Assembly (NCBI GenBank): GCA_964057225.1
Contig: OZ059899.1
Coordinates: 1,054,001-1,118,000, forward strand
DNA: 64,000 nt
Source: Auanema rhodensis
Taxonomy: Eukaryota; Nematoda; Chromadorea; Rhabditida; Rhabditidae
Reading direction: 5' to 3'
Notes under the pieces: model-generated
The model's input: the letters and a program-made list of their open reading frames with translations, nothing else
What the model was told of the DNA's origin: nothing
Databases searched by the model: none
Shown: in pieces, positions 1-10,179 of the stretch
How positions within the stretch are numbered: position 1 is the first letter of the stretch
Layout: the number at the start of each line of letters is the position of its first letter
Program-made: the position numbers and the translations under genes

Positions 1-141
1 TTTTTTCGAAAAATTTCAAGATAATTTAGCGAAAAGTAGATGTTTTTAGATTCCGTTTTTCAAGGCAAAGACGATGGACAATGTTATTCAACGAAAAAAT
101 TAATTCTTCAGGGTGAAAATCGAGGATATAAGTGTGAACTT

Positions 142-155
142 ATATCAGTTGATAT
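142..155. other. 6-bp inverted repeat with 2-bp spacer
   Basis: ATATCA (142-147) and TGATAT (150-155) flank GT, giving a 14-bp near-palindrome that overlaps a GATATC site. It lies outside the most invariant block but appears well kept in the monomers I read. It could be a dyad binding site; no known site was matched. Confidence 0.55.
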
Positions 156-181
156 CTCGGTGCATTTTCAAGCTAGCGCAA

Positions 182-197
182 ATCTGATAACACAGAT
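182..197. other. 5-bp inverted repeat with 6-bp spacer
   Basis: ATCTG (182-186) and CAGAT (193-197) are reverse complements. In many later monomers (for example near 44453, 45508 and 47263) C184 is T, which breaks one pair. The dyad is therefore not strictly maintained and is probably of little importance. Confidence 0.4.
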
Positions 198-297
198 CGA
201 CGCAGCTCAAAAATCCGCATCGAATGCACTATACTACATTGAGAAACGCTTATTACAAAAATTAGTTATGTTCGTTTGAAAAATGATGCATTAGTGT

Positions 298-325
298 ATG
301 TTGAGTTTCCATGTACACTCAACAT
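298..325. other. 9-bp perfect inverted repeat, 10-bp spacer
   Basis: The arms ATGTTGAGT (298-306) and ACTCAACAT (317-325) are perfect reverse complements around the spacer TTCCATGTAC (307-316), which itself contains CATG and GTAC. The element could extrude as a small hairpin or bind a dimeric protein. It recurs in almost every monomer, about 180 times. Arm changes seen are few: 674, 17869, 22081, 24538, 37200 and 52650. Three of these (17869, 22081, 24538) are one mutation spread by duplication. Confidence 0.8.
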
Positions 326-332
326 TGCTTCC

Positions 333-367
333 AAAAACATTTTGACAAAAATTTTTTCGAAAAATTT
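333..367. other. Phased A/T tracts, predicted curved DNA
   Basis: A/T tracts occur at 333-337, 340-343, 347-357 and 360-367. The centres of the last three are spaced about 10-11 bp, near one helical turn. Tracts in phase usually produce intrinsic bending, which is a frequent property of satellite monomers and helps tight chromatin packing. Curvature was judged by eye and not computed. Confidence 0.5.
353..364. other. 12-bp palindrome with central CpG
   Basis: TTTTTCGAAAAA reads the same on both strands and sits between longer A/T tracts. It is kept in nearly all monomers. Exceptions include the loss of the CpG at about 25981 and an interrupting G at about 55155 and 59017. It contains the TTCG that opens a CENP-B box, but the rest of that box is absent. 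Confidence 0.6.
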
Positions 368-1053
368 CAAAATAATTTAGCGAAAAGTAGATGTTTTGAA
401 ATTCCGTTTTTCAAGGCAAAGACGATGGACAATGTTATTCATCGAAAAAATTAATTCTTCAGGGTGAAAATCGAGGATATAAGTGTGAACTTATATCAGT
501 TGATATCTCGGTGCATTTTTAAGCTAGCGCAAATCTGATAACACAGATCGACGCAGCTCAAAAATTCGCATTGAATGCACTATACTACATTGAGAAACGC
601 TCAATACAAAAATTAGTTATGATCGTTTGAAAAATGATGTATTAGTGTATGTTGAGTTTCCATGTACACTCAATATTGCTTCCAAAAACATTTTGACAAA
701 AATTTTTTCGAAAAATTTCAAAATAATTTAGCGAAAAGTAGATGTTTTTAGATTCCGTTTTTCAAGGCAAAGACGATGGACAATGTTATTCAACGAAAAA
801 AATAATTCTTCAGGGTGAAAATCGAGGATATAAGTGTGAACTTATATCAGTTGATATCTCGGTGCATTTTTAAGCTAGCGCAAATCTGATAACACAGATC
901 GACGCAGCTTAAAAATCCGCATCGAATGCACTAAACTACATTGAGAAACGCTTGATACAAAAATTAGTTATGATCGTTTGAAAAATGATGCATTAGTGTA
1001 TGTTGAGTTTCCATGTACACTCAACATTGCTTCCAAAAACATTTTGACAAAAA

Positions 1054-2457
1054 TTTTTTCGAAAAATTTCAAGATAATTTAGCGAAAAGTAGATGTTTTT
1101 AGATTCCGTTTTTCAAGGCAAAGACGATGGACAATGTTATTCAACGAAAAAATTAATTCTTCAGGGTGAAAATCGAGGATATAAGTGTGAACTTATATCA
1201 GTTGATATCTCGGTGCATTTTCAAGCTAGCGCAAATCTGATAACACAGATCGACGCAGCTCAAAAATCCGCATCGAATGCACTATATTACATTAAGAAAC
1301 GCTTAATACAAAAATTAGTTATGTTCGTTTGAAAAATGATGCATTAGTGTATGTTGAGTTTCCATGTACACTCAACATTGCTTCCAAAAACATTTTGACA
1401 AAAATTTTTTCGAAAAATTTCAAAATAATTTAGCGAAAAGTAGATGTTTTTAGATTCCGTTTTTCAAGGCAAAGACGATGGACAATGTTATTCATCGAAA
1501 AAATTAATTCTTCAGGGTGAAAATCGAGGATATAAGTGTGAACTTATATCAGTTGATATCTCGGTGCTTTTTTCAGCTAGCGCAAATCTGATAACACAGA
1601 TCGACGCAGCTCAAAAATCCGCATCGAATGCACTATACTACATTGAGAAACGCTTAATACAAAAATTAGTTATGATTGTTTGAAAAATGATGCATTAGTG
1701 TATGTTGAGTTTCCATGTACACTCAACATTGCTTCCAAAAACATTTTGACAAAAATTTTTTCGAAAAATTTCAAGATAATTTAGCGAAAAGTAGATGTTT
1801 TTAGATTCCGTTTTTCAAGGCAAAGACGATGGACAATGTTATTCAACGAAAAAATTAATTCTTCAGGGTGAAAATCGAGGATATAAGTGTGAACTTATAT
1901 CAGTTGATATCTCGGTGCATTTTCAAGCTAGCGCAAATCTGATAACACAGATCGACGCAGCTCAAAAATCCGCATCGAATGCACTATATTACATTAAGAA
2001 ACGCTTAATACAAAAATTAGTTATGTTCGTTTGAAAAATGATGCATTAGTGTATGTTGAGTTTCCATGTACACTCAACATTGCTTCCAAAAACATTTTGA
2101 CAAAAATTTTTTCGAAAAATTTCAAAATAATTTAGCGAAAAGTAGATGTTTTTAGATTCCGTTTTTCAAGGCAAAGACGATGGACAATGTTATTCATCGA
2201 AAAAATTAATTCTTCAGGGTGAAAATCGAGGATATAAGTGTGAACTTATATCAGTTGATATCTCGGTGCTTTTTTAAGCTAGCGCAAATCTGATAACACA
2301 GATCGACGCAGCTCAAAAATCCGCATCGAGTGCACTATACTACATTGAGAAACGCTTAATACAAAAATTAGTTATGATTGTTTGAAAAATGATGCATTAG
2401 TGTATGTTGAGTTTCGATGTACACTCAACATTGCTTCCAAAAACATTTTGACAAAAA
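1054..2457 (+). repeat. Dimeric higher-order repeat, 702 bp x2
   Basis: Monomers starting at 1054 and 1756 match each other, both ending in the TTACATTAAG form. Those starting at 1405 and 2107 also match, sharing T at 91 and a CTTTTTT run in place of CATTTTT. Differences include TCAG versus TTAAG at the stop position and GAGTGC in the last monomer. The second dimer is also the start of the pentamer that follows. Confidence 0.7.
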
Positions 2458-5265
2458 TTTTTTCGAAAAATTTCAAGATAATTTAGCGAAAAGTAGATGT
2501 TTTTAGATTCCGTTTTTCAAGGCAAAGACGATGGACAATGTTATTCAACGAAAAAATTAATTCTTCAGGGTGAAAATCGAGGATATAAGTGTGAACTTAT
2601 ATCAGTTGATATCTCGGTGCATTTTCAAGTTAGCGCAAATCTGATAACACAGATCGACGCAGCTCAAAAATCCGCATCGAATGCACTATACTACATTGAG
2701 AAACGCTCAATACAAAAATTAGTTATGATCGTTTGAAAAATGATGCATTAGTGTATGTTGAGTTTCCATGTACACTCAACATTGCTTCCAAAAACATTTT
2801 GACAAAAATTTTCTCGAAAAATTTCAAGATAATTTAGCGAAAAGTAGATGTTTTTAGATTCCGTTTTTCAAGGCAAAGACGATGGACAATGTTATTCAAC
2901 GAAAAAAATAATTCTTCAGGGTGAAAATCGAGGATATAAGTGTGAACTTATATCAGTTGATATCTCGGTGCATTTTTAAGCTAGCGCAAATCTGATAACA
3001 CAGATCGACGCAGCTCAAAAATCCGCATTGAATGCACTATACTACATTGAGAAACGCTTAATACAAAAATTAGTTATGATTGTTTGAAAAATGATGCATT
3101 AGTGTATGTTGAGTTTCCATGTACACTCAACATTGCTTCCAAAAACATTTTGACAAAAATTTTTTCGAAAAATTTCAAGATAATTTAGCGAAAAGTAGAT
3201 GTTTTTAGATTCCGTTTTTCAAGGCAAAGACGATGGACAATGTTATTCAACGAAAAAAATAATTCTTCAGGGTGAAAATCGAGGATATAAGTGTGAACTT
3301 ATATCAGTTGATATCTCGGTGCATTTTTAAGCTAGCGCAAATCTGATAACACAGATCGACGCAGCTCAAAAATCCGCATTGAATGCACTATACTACATTG
3401 AGAAACGCTTAATACAAAAATTAGTTATGATTGTTTGAAAAATGATGCATTAGTGTATGTTGAGTTTCCATGTACACTCAACATTGCTTCCAAAAACATT
3501 TTGACAAAAATTTTTTCGAAAAATTTCGAGATAATTTAGCGAAAAGTAGATGTTTTTAGATTCCGTTTTTCAAGGCAAAGACGATGGACAATGTTATTCA
3601 ACGAAAAAATTAATTCTTCAGGGTGAAAATCGAGGATATAAGTGTGAACTTATATCAGTTGATATCTCGGTGCATTTTCAAGCTAGCGCAAATCTGATAA
3701 CACAGATCGACGCAGCTCAAAAATCCGCATCGAATGCACTATATTACATTAAGAAACGCTTAATACAAAAATTAGTTATGTTCGTTTGAAAAATGATGCA
3801 TTAGTGTATGTTGAGTTTCCATGTACACTCAACATTGCTTCCAAAAACATTTTGACAAAAATTTTTTCGAAAAATTTCAAAATAATTTAGCGAAAAGTAG
3901 ATGTTTTTAGATTCCGTTTTTCAAGGCAAAGACGATGGACAATGTTATTCATCGAAAAAATTAATTCTTCAGGGTGAAAATCGAGGATATAAGTGTGAAC
4001 TTATATCAGTTGATATCTCGGTGCTTTTTTAAGCTAGCGCAAATCTGATAACACAGATCGACGCAGCTCAAAAATCCGCATCGAGTGCACTATACTACAT
4101 TGAGAAACGCTTAATACAAAAATTAGTTATGATTGTTTGAAAAATGATGCATTAGTGTATGTTGAGTTTCGATGTACACTCAACATTGCTTCCAAAAACA
4201 TTTTGACAAAAATTTTTTCGAAAAATTTCAAGATAATTTAGCGAAAAGTAGATGTTTTTAGATTCCGTTTTTCAAGCCAAAGACGATGGACAATGTTATT
4301 CAACGAAAAAATTAATTCTTCAGGGTGAAAATCGAGGATATAAGTGTGAACTTATATCAGTTGATATCTCGGTGCATTTTCAAGTTAGCGCAAATCTGAT
4401 AACACAGATCGACGCAGCTCAAAAATCCGCATCGAATGCACTATACTACATTGAGAAACGCTCAATACAAAAATTAGTTATGATCGTTTGAAAAATGATG
4501 CATTAGTGTATGTTGAGTTTCCATGTACACTCAACATTGCTTCCAAAAACATTTTGACAAAAATTTTCTCGAAAAATTTCAAGATAATTTAGCGAAAAGT
4601 AGATGTTTTTAGATTCCGTTTTTCAAGGCAAAGACGATGGACAATGTTATTCAACGAAAAAAATAATTCTTCAGGGTGAAAATCGAGGATATAAGTGTGA
4701 ACTTATATCAGTTGATATCTCGGTGCATTTTTAAGCTAGCGCAAATCTGATAACACAGATCGACGCAGCTCAAAAATCCGCATTGAATGCACTATACTAC
4801 ATTGAGAAACGCTTAATACAAAAATTAGTTATGATCGTTTGAAAAATGATGCATTAGTGTATGTTGAGTTTCCATGTACACTCAACATTGCTTCCAAAAA
4901 CAGTTTGACAAAAATTTTTTCGAAAAATTTCAAGATAATTTAGCGAAAAGTAGATGTTTTTAGATTCCGTTTTTCAAGGCAAAGACGATGGACAATGTTA
5001 TTCAACGAAAAAAATAATTCTTCAGGGTGAAAATCGAGGATATAAGTGTGAACTTATATCAGTTGATATCTCGGTGCATTTTTAAGCTAGCGCAAATCTG
5101 ATAACACAGATCGACGTAACTTAAAAATCCGCATCGAATGCACTATACTACATTGAGAAACGCTTAATACAAAAATTAGTTATGATCGTTTGAAAAATGA
5201 TGCATTAGTGTATGTTGAGTTTCCATGTACACTCAACATTGCTTCCAAAAACATTTTGACAAAAA
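1756..5265 (+). repeat. Pentameric higher-order repeat, 1755 bp x2
   Basis: Five monomers (1756-3510) recur in order as 3511-5265. Shared private variants prove the copy relation: GTTTCGATG at 2416 and 4171, the CAAGTTAGCG form (Val instead of Ala) near 2630 and 4385, and the TTCTCG change near 2813 and 4568. The copies have since diverged slightly, with GCCAAAG at about 4277 and a changed segment near 5116-5123, where similarity weakens. Confidence 0.85.
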
Positions 5266-5967
5266 TTTTTTCGAAAAATTTCAAGATAATTTAGCGAAAA
5301 GTAGATGTTTTTAGATTCCGTTTTTCAAGGCAAAGACGATGGACAATGTTATTCAACGAAAAAATTAATTCTTCAGGGTGAAAATCGAGGATATAAGTGT
5401 GAACTTATATCAGTTGATATCTCGGTGCATTTTCAAGCTAGCGCAAATCTGATAACACAGATCGACGCAGCTCAAAAATCCGCATCGAATGCACTATACT
5501 ACATTGAGAAACGCTTAATACAAAAATTAGTTATGTTCGTTTGAAAAATGATGCATTAGTGTATGTTGAGTTTCCATGTACACTCAACATTGCTTCCAAA
5601 AACATTTTGACAAAAATTTTTTCGAAAAATTTCAAAATAATTTAGCGAAAAGTAGATGTTTTTAAATTCCGTTTTTCAAGGCAAAGACGATGGACAATGT
5701 TATTCATCGAAAAAATTAATTCTTCAGGGTGAAAATCGAGGATATAAGTGTGAACTTATATCAGTTGATATCTCGGTGCATTTTTAAGCTAGCGCAAATC
5801 TGATAACACAGATCGACGCAGCTCAAAAATCCGCATTGAATGCACTATACTACATTGAGAAACGCTCAATACAAAAATTAGTTATGATCGTTTGAAAAAT
5901 GATGCATTAGTGTATGTTGAGTTTCCATGTACACTCAACATTGCTTCCAAAAACATTTTGACAAAAA
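5266..5967 (+). repeat. Two linker monomers
   Basis: The first (5266-5616) has the intact open-frame form. The second (5617-5967) is the A49/T91/TTAAG/CATTG/GCTCAATAC subtype that becomes the A monomer of the trimers further on. No other sequence is present. Confidence 0.7.
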
Positions 5968-8900
5968 TTTTTTCGAAAAATTTCAAAATAATTTAGCAAA
6001 AAGTAGATGTTTTTAGATTCCATTTTTCAAGGCAAAGACGATAGACAATGTTATTCAACGAAAAAATTAATTCTTCAGGGTGAAAATCGAGGATATAAGT
6101 GTGAACTTATATCAGTTGATATCTCGGTGCATTTTTAAGCTAACGCAAATCTGATAACACAGATCGACGCAGCTTAAAAATCCGCATCGAATGCACTATA
6201 CTACATTGAGAAACGCTTAATACACAAATTAGTTATGATTGTTTGAAAAATGATGCATTAGTGTATGTTGAGTTTCCATGTACACTCAACATTGCTTCCA
6301 AAAACATTTTGACAAAAATTTTTTCGAAAAATTTCAAAATAATTTAGCAAAAAGTAAATGTTTTTAGATTCCGTTTTTTAAGGCAAAGACGATGGACAAT
6401 GTTATTCAACGAAAAAAATAATTCTTCAGGGTGAAAATCGAGGATATAAAGGTGAACTTATATCAGTTGATATCTCGGTGCATTTTCAAGCTAGCGCAAA
6501 TCTGATAACACAGATCGACGCAGCTCAAAACTCCGCATCGAATGCACTATACTACATTAAGAAACGCTTAATACAAAAATTAGTTATGATCGTTTGAAAA
6601 ATGATGCATTAGTGTATGTTGAGTTTCCATGTACACTCAACATTGCTTCCAAAAACATTTTGACAAAAATTTTTTCGAAAAATTTCAAAATAATTTAGCG
6701 AAAAGTAGATGTTTTTAGATTCCGTTTTTCAAGGCAAAGACGATGGACAATGTTATTCAACGAAAAAAATAATTCTTCAGGGTGAAAATCGAGGATATAA
6801 GTGTGAACTTATATCAGTTGATATCTCGGTGCATTTTTAAGCTAGCGCAAATCTGATAACACAGATCGACGTAGCTTAAAAATCCGCATCGAATGCACTA
6901 TACTACATTGAGAAACGCTAAATACAAAAATTAGTTATGATCGTTTGAAAAATGATGCATTAGTGTATGTTGAGTTTCCATGTACACTCAACATTGCTTC
7001 CAAAAACATTTTGACAAAAATTTTTTCGAAAAATTTCAAGATAATTCAGCGAAAAGTAGATGTTTTTAGCTTCCGTTTTTCAAGGCAAAGACGATGGACA
7101 ATGTTATTCAACGAAAAAATTAATTCTTCAGGGTGAAAATCGAGGATATAAGTGTGAACTTATATCAGTTGATATCTCGGTGCATTTTCAAACTAGCGCA
7201 AATCTGATAACACAGATCGACGCAGCTCAAAAATCCGCATCGAATGCACTATACTACATTGAGAAACGCTTAATACAAAAATTAGTTACGTTCGTTTGAA
7301 AAATGATGCATTAGTGTATGTTGAGTTTCCATGTACACTCAACATTGCTTCCAAAAACATTTTGACAAAAATTTTTTCGAAAAATTTCAAAATAATTTAG
7401 CGAAAAGTAGATGTTTTTAAATTCCGTTTTTCAAGGCAAAGACGATGGACAATGTTATTCATCGAAAAAATTAATTCTTCAGGGTGAAAATCGAGGATAT
7501 AAGTGTGAACTTATATCAGTTGATATCTCGGTGCATTTTTAAGCTAGCGCAAATCTGATAACACAGATCGACGCAGCTCAAAAATCCGCATTGAATGCAC
7601 TATACTACATTGAGAAACGCTCAATACAAAAATTAGTTATGATCGTTTGAAAAATGATGCATTAGTGTATGTTGAGTTTCCATGTACACTCAACATTGCT
7701 TCCAAAAACATTTTGACAAAAATTTTTTCGAAAAATTTCAAAATAATTTAGCAAAAAGTAGATGTTTTTAGATTTCATTTTTCAAGGCAAAGACGATAGA
7801 CAATGTTATTCAACGAAAAAATTAATTCTTCAGGGTGAAAATCGAGGATATAAGTGTGAACTTATATCAGTTGATATCTCGGTGCATTTTTAAGCTAGCG
7901 CAAATCTGATAACACAGATCGACGCAGCTCAAAAATCCGCATTGAATGCACTATACTACATTGAGAAACGCTCAATACAAAAATTAGTTATGATCGTTTG
8001 AAAAATGATGCATTAGTGTATGTTGAGTTTCCATGTACACTCAACATTGCTTCCAAAAACATTTTGACAAAAATTTTTTCGAAAAATTTCAAAATAATTT
8101 AGCAAAAAGTAGATGTTTTTAGATTCCATTTTTCAAGGCAAAGACGATAGACAATGTTATTCAACGAAAAAATTAATTCTTCAGGGTGAAAATCGAGGAT
8201 ATAAGTGTGAACTTATATCAGTTGATATCTCGGTGCATTTTTAAGCTAACGCAAATCTGATAACACAGATCGACGCAGCTTAAAAATCCGCATCGAATGC
8301 ACTATACTACATTGAGAAACGCTTAATACACAAATTAGTTATGATTGTTTGAAAAATGATGCATTAGTGTATGTTGAGTTTCCATGTACACTCAACATTG
8401 CTTCCAAAAACATTTTGACAAAAATTTTTTCGAAAAATTTCAAAATAATTTAGCAAAAAGTAAATGTTTTTAGATTCCGTTTTTTAAGGCAAAGACGATG
8501 GACAATGTTATTCAACGAAAAAAATAATTCTTCAGGGTGAAAATCGAGGATATAAAGGTGAACTTATATCAGTTGATATCTCGGTGCATTTTCAAGCTAG
8601 CGCAAATCTGATAACACAGATCGACGCAGCTCAAAACTCCGCATCGAATGCACTATACTACATTAAGAAACGCTTAATACAAAAATTAGTTATGATCGTT
8701 TGAAAAATGATGCATTAGTGTATGTTGAGTTTCCATGTACACTCAACATTGCTTCCAAAAACATTTTGACAAAAATTTTTTCGAAAAATTTCAAAATAAT
8801 TTAGCGAAAAGTAGATGTTTTTAGATTCCGTTTTTCAAGGCAAAGACGATGGACAATGTTATTCAACGAAAAAAATAATTCTTCAGGGTGAAAATCGAGG

Positions 8901-10179
8901 ATATAAGTGTGAACTTATATCAGTTGATATCTCGGTGCATTTTTAAGCTAGCGCAAATCTGATAACACAGATCGACGTAGCTTAAAAATCCGCATCGAAT
9001 GCACTATACTACATTGAGAAACGCTAAATACAAAAATTAGTTATGATCGTTTGAAAAATGATGCATTAGTGTATGTTGAGTTTCCATGTACACTCAACAT
9101 TGCTTCCAAAAACATTTTGACAAAAATTTTTTCGAAAAATTTCAAGATAATTCAGCGAAAAGTAGATGTTTTTAGCTTCCGTTTTTCAAGGCAAAGACGA
9201 TGGACAATGTTATTCAACGAAAAAATTAATTCTTCAGGGTGAAAATCGAGGATATAAGTGTGAACTTATATCAGTTGATATCTCGGTGCATTTTCAAACT
9301 AGCGCAAATCTGATAACACAGATCGACGCAGCTCAAAAATCCGCATCGAATGCACTATACTACATTGAGAAACGCTTAATACAAAAATTAGTTACGTTCG
9401 TTTGAAAAATGATGCATTAGTGTATGTTGAGTTTCCATGTACACTCAACATTGCTTCCAAAAACATTTTGACAAAAATTTTTTCGAAAAATTTCAAAATA
9501 ATTTAGCGAAAAGTAGATGTTTTTAAATTCCGTTTTTCAAGGCAAAGACGATGGACAATGTTATTCATCGAAAAAATTAATTCTTCAGGGTGAAAATCGA
9601 GGATATAAGTGTGAACTTATATCAGTTGATATCTCGGTGCATTTTTAAGCTAGCGCAAATCTGATAACACAGATCGACGCAGCTCAAAAATCCGCATTGA
9701 ATGCACTATACTACATTGAGAAACGCTCAATACAAAAATTAGTTATGATCGTTTGAAAAATGATGCATTAGTGTATGTTGAGTTTCCATGTACACTCAAC
9801 ATTGCTTCCAAAAACATTTTGACAAAAATTTTTTCGAAAAATTTCAAAATAATTTAGCAAAAAGTAGATGTTTTTAGATTTCATTTTTCAAGGCAAAGAC
9901 GATAGACAATGTTATTCAACGAAAAAATTAATTCTTCAGGGTGAAAATCGAGGATATAAGTGTGAACTTATATCAGTTGATATCTCGGTGCATTTTTAAG
10001 CTAACGCAAATCTGATAACACAGATCGACGCAGCTTAAAAATCCGCATCGAATGCACTATACTACATTGAGAAACGCTTAATACACAAATTAGATATGAT
10101 TGTTTGAAAAATGATGCATTAGTGTATGTTGAGTTTCCATGTACACTCAACATTGCTTCCAAAAACATTTTGACAAAAA
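5968..10179 (+). repeat. Hexamer-period duplication, 2106 bp x2
   Basis: Monomers at 5968, 6319, 6670, 7021 and 7372 recur 2106 bp later at 8074, 8425, 8776, 9127 and 9478 with the same diagnostic combinations. Shared features include ATAATTCAGCG (T to C) at about 7047 and 9153, AAAGGTGAAC at about 6448 and 8554, and ACGTTCG. The sixth monomers (from 7723 and 9829) share the TTTCATTTTT start but differ in their second half, so the homologous stretch is about 1.9 kb. The duplicated CAG variant removes a TAG stop and opens a chance 63-codon frame in both copies (6945 and 9051). Confidence 0.85.

Larger units (their letters stand above)
40..279 (+). other. 79-codon open frame inside the monomer, probably non-coding
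   Basis: The frame opens at ATG 40 and closes at TGA 277. It encodes a lysine- and serine-rich polypeptide with no signal peptide, membrane segment or domain that I recognise. The same frame is intact in 39 monomers of the window (for example 1093, 7060, 18643, 27550, 37291, 43258) but stopped in the rest. The usual cause is a CAA to TAA change at codon 44, and others stop at codon 8. No copy is intact between 9406 and 18642 or after 43497. No promoter or consistent start context was found. Most likely it is a chance frame kept open by copy homogenisation. Confidence 0.3.
1..351 (+). repeat. Representative satellite monomer (reference frame for this annotation)
   Basis: This is the first 351-bp unit, used here as the position reference. 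It has 55 C and 60 G (32.8% GC) and 14 CpG dinucleotides, about 1.5 times the number expected from base composition. Recurrent diagnostic positions across the array include 20 (G/A), 31 (G/A), 39 (G/A), 49 (G/A), 50 (A/C), 53-55, 61 (C/T), 74 (G/A), 91 (A/T), 100 (T/A), 169 (C/T), 175 (G/A), 208 (C/T), 221 (C/T), 241 (G/A/T), 250-251, 271 (T/A) and 273 (C/T). Combinations of these define monomer subtypes and were used to call the higher-order repeats. The start is arbitrary; the biological boundary of a tandem unit cannot be set from sequence. Confidence 0.95.
274..370 (+). other. Near-invariant block of the monomer (one instance)
   Basis: This roughly 95-bp stretch is almost unchanged in every monomer, whereas the recurrent polymorphisms all lie in the other about 255 bp. 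The exceptions I noted are isolated or inherited through one duplication, for example at 674, 2416/4171, 17869, 37200, 48796 and 52650. The block holds an ATGCAT palindrome (286-291), a 9-bp inverted repeat (298-325), phased A/T tracts (333-367) and a 12-bp palindrome (353-364). Similar conserved boxes in other satellites bind proteins (CENP-B in mammals) or position nucleosomes. A binding role here is inference. Recent homogenisation alone could also give low variation, but it would not by itself explain the contrast with the rest of the same monomer. Confidence 0.7.
1..1053 (+). repeat. Three mixed monomers at the left edge
   Basis: Monomer 1 has the open-frame form. Monomer 2 has T at position 91 and TAA at 169-171. 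Monomer 3 has A at 100 and T at 208. They do not form an evident higher-order unit with their neighbours inside the window. Nothing else is present. Confidence 0.7.

Noticed and set aside
124-133. TATA-like GGATATAAGT as a promoter
   Set aside because: The region is AT-rich, the match is weak, and no downstream gene or initiator is visible. It would recur in most monomers.
40-279. The repeated 79-codon frame as a tandem gene family
   Set aside because: The frame is stopped in about four fifths of the monomers, usually at the same codon. It has no recognisable domain, promoter or start context, and variation does not avoid codon changes in the copies I compared.
1-351. The 351-bp monomer as two diverged half-length (about 175-bp) repeats
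   Set aside because: A-rich strings recur in both halves, but I could not align the halves over any convincing length by eye.
352-357. T6 run as an RNA polymerase III terminator
   Set aside because: No A/B box or other polymerase III promoter was seen upstream, so the run is more simply one of the A/T tracts.
353-369. CENP-B box starting at TTCG in the conserved block
   Set aside because: The TTCG and the central A fit, but the required CGGG is absent (TCAA instead). The TTCG at 271-274 and the reverse-strand CGAA sites also fail.
6945-7136. 63-codon frame, also at 9051-9242, as a gene
   Set aside because: It runs across a monomer boundary and exists only because TAG became CAG at about 7047 and 9153. 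Both copies descend from one 2106-bp duplication.
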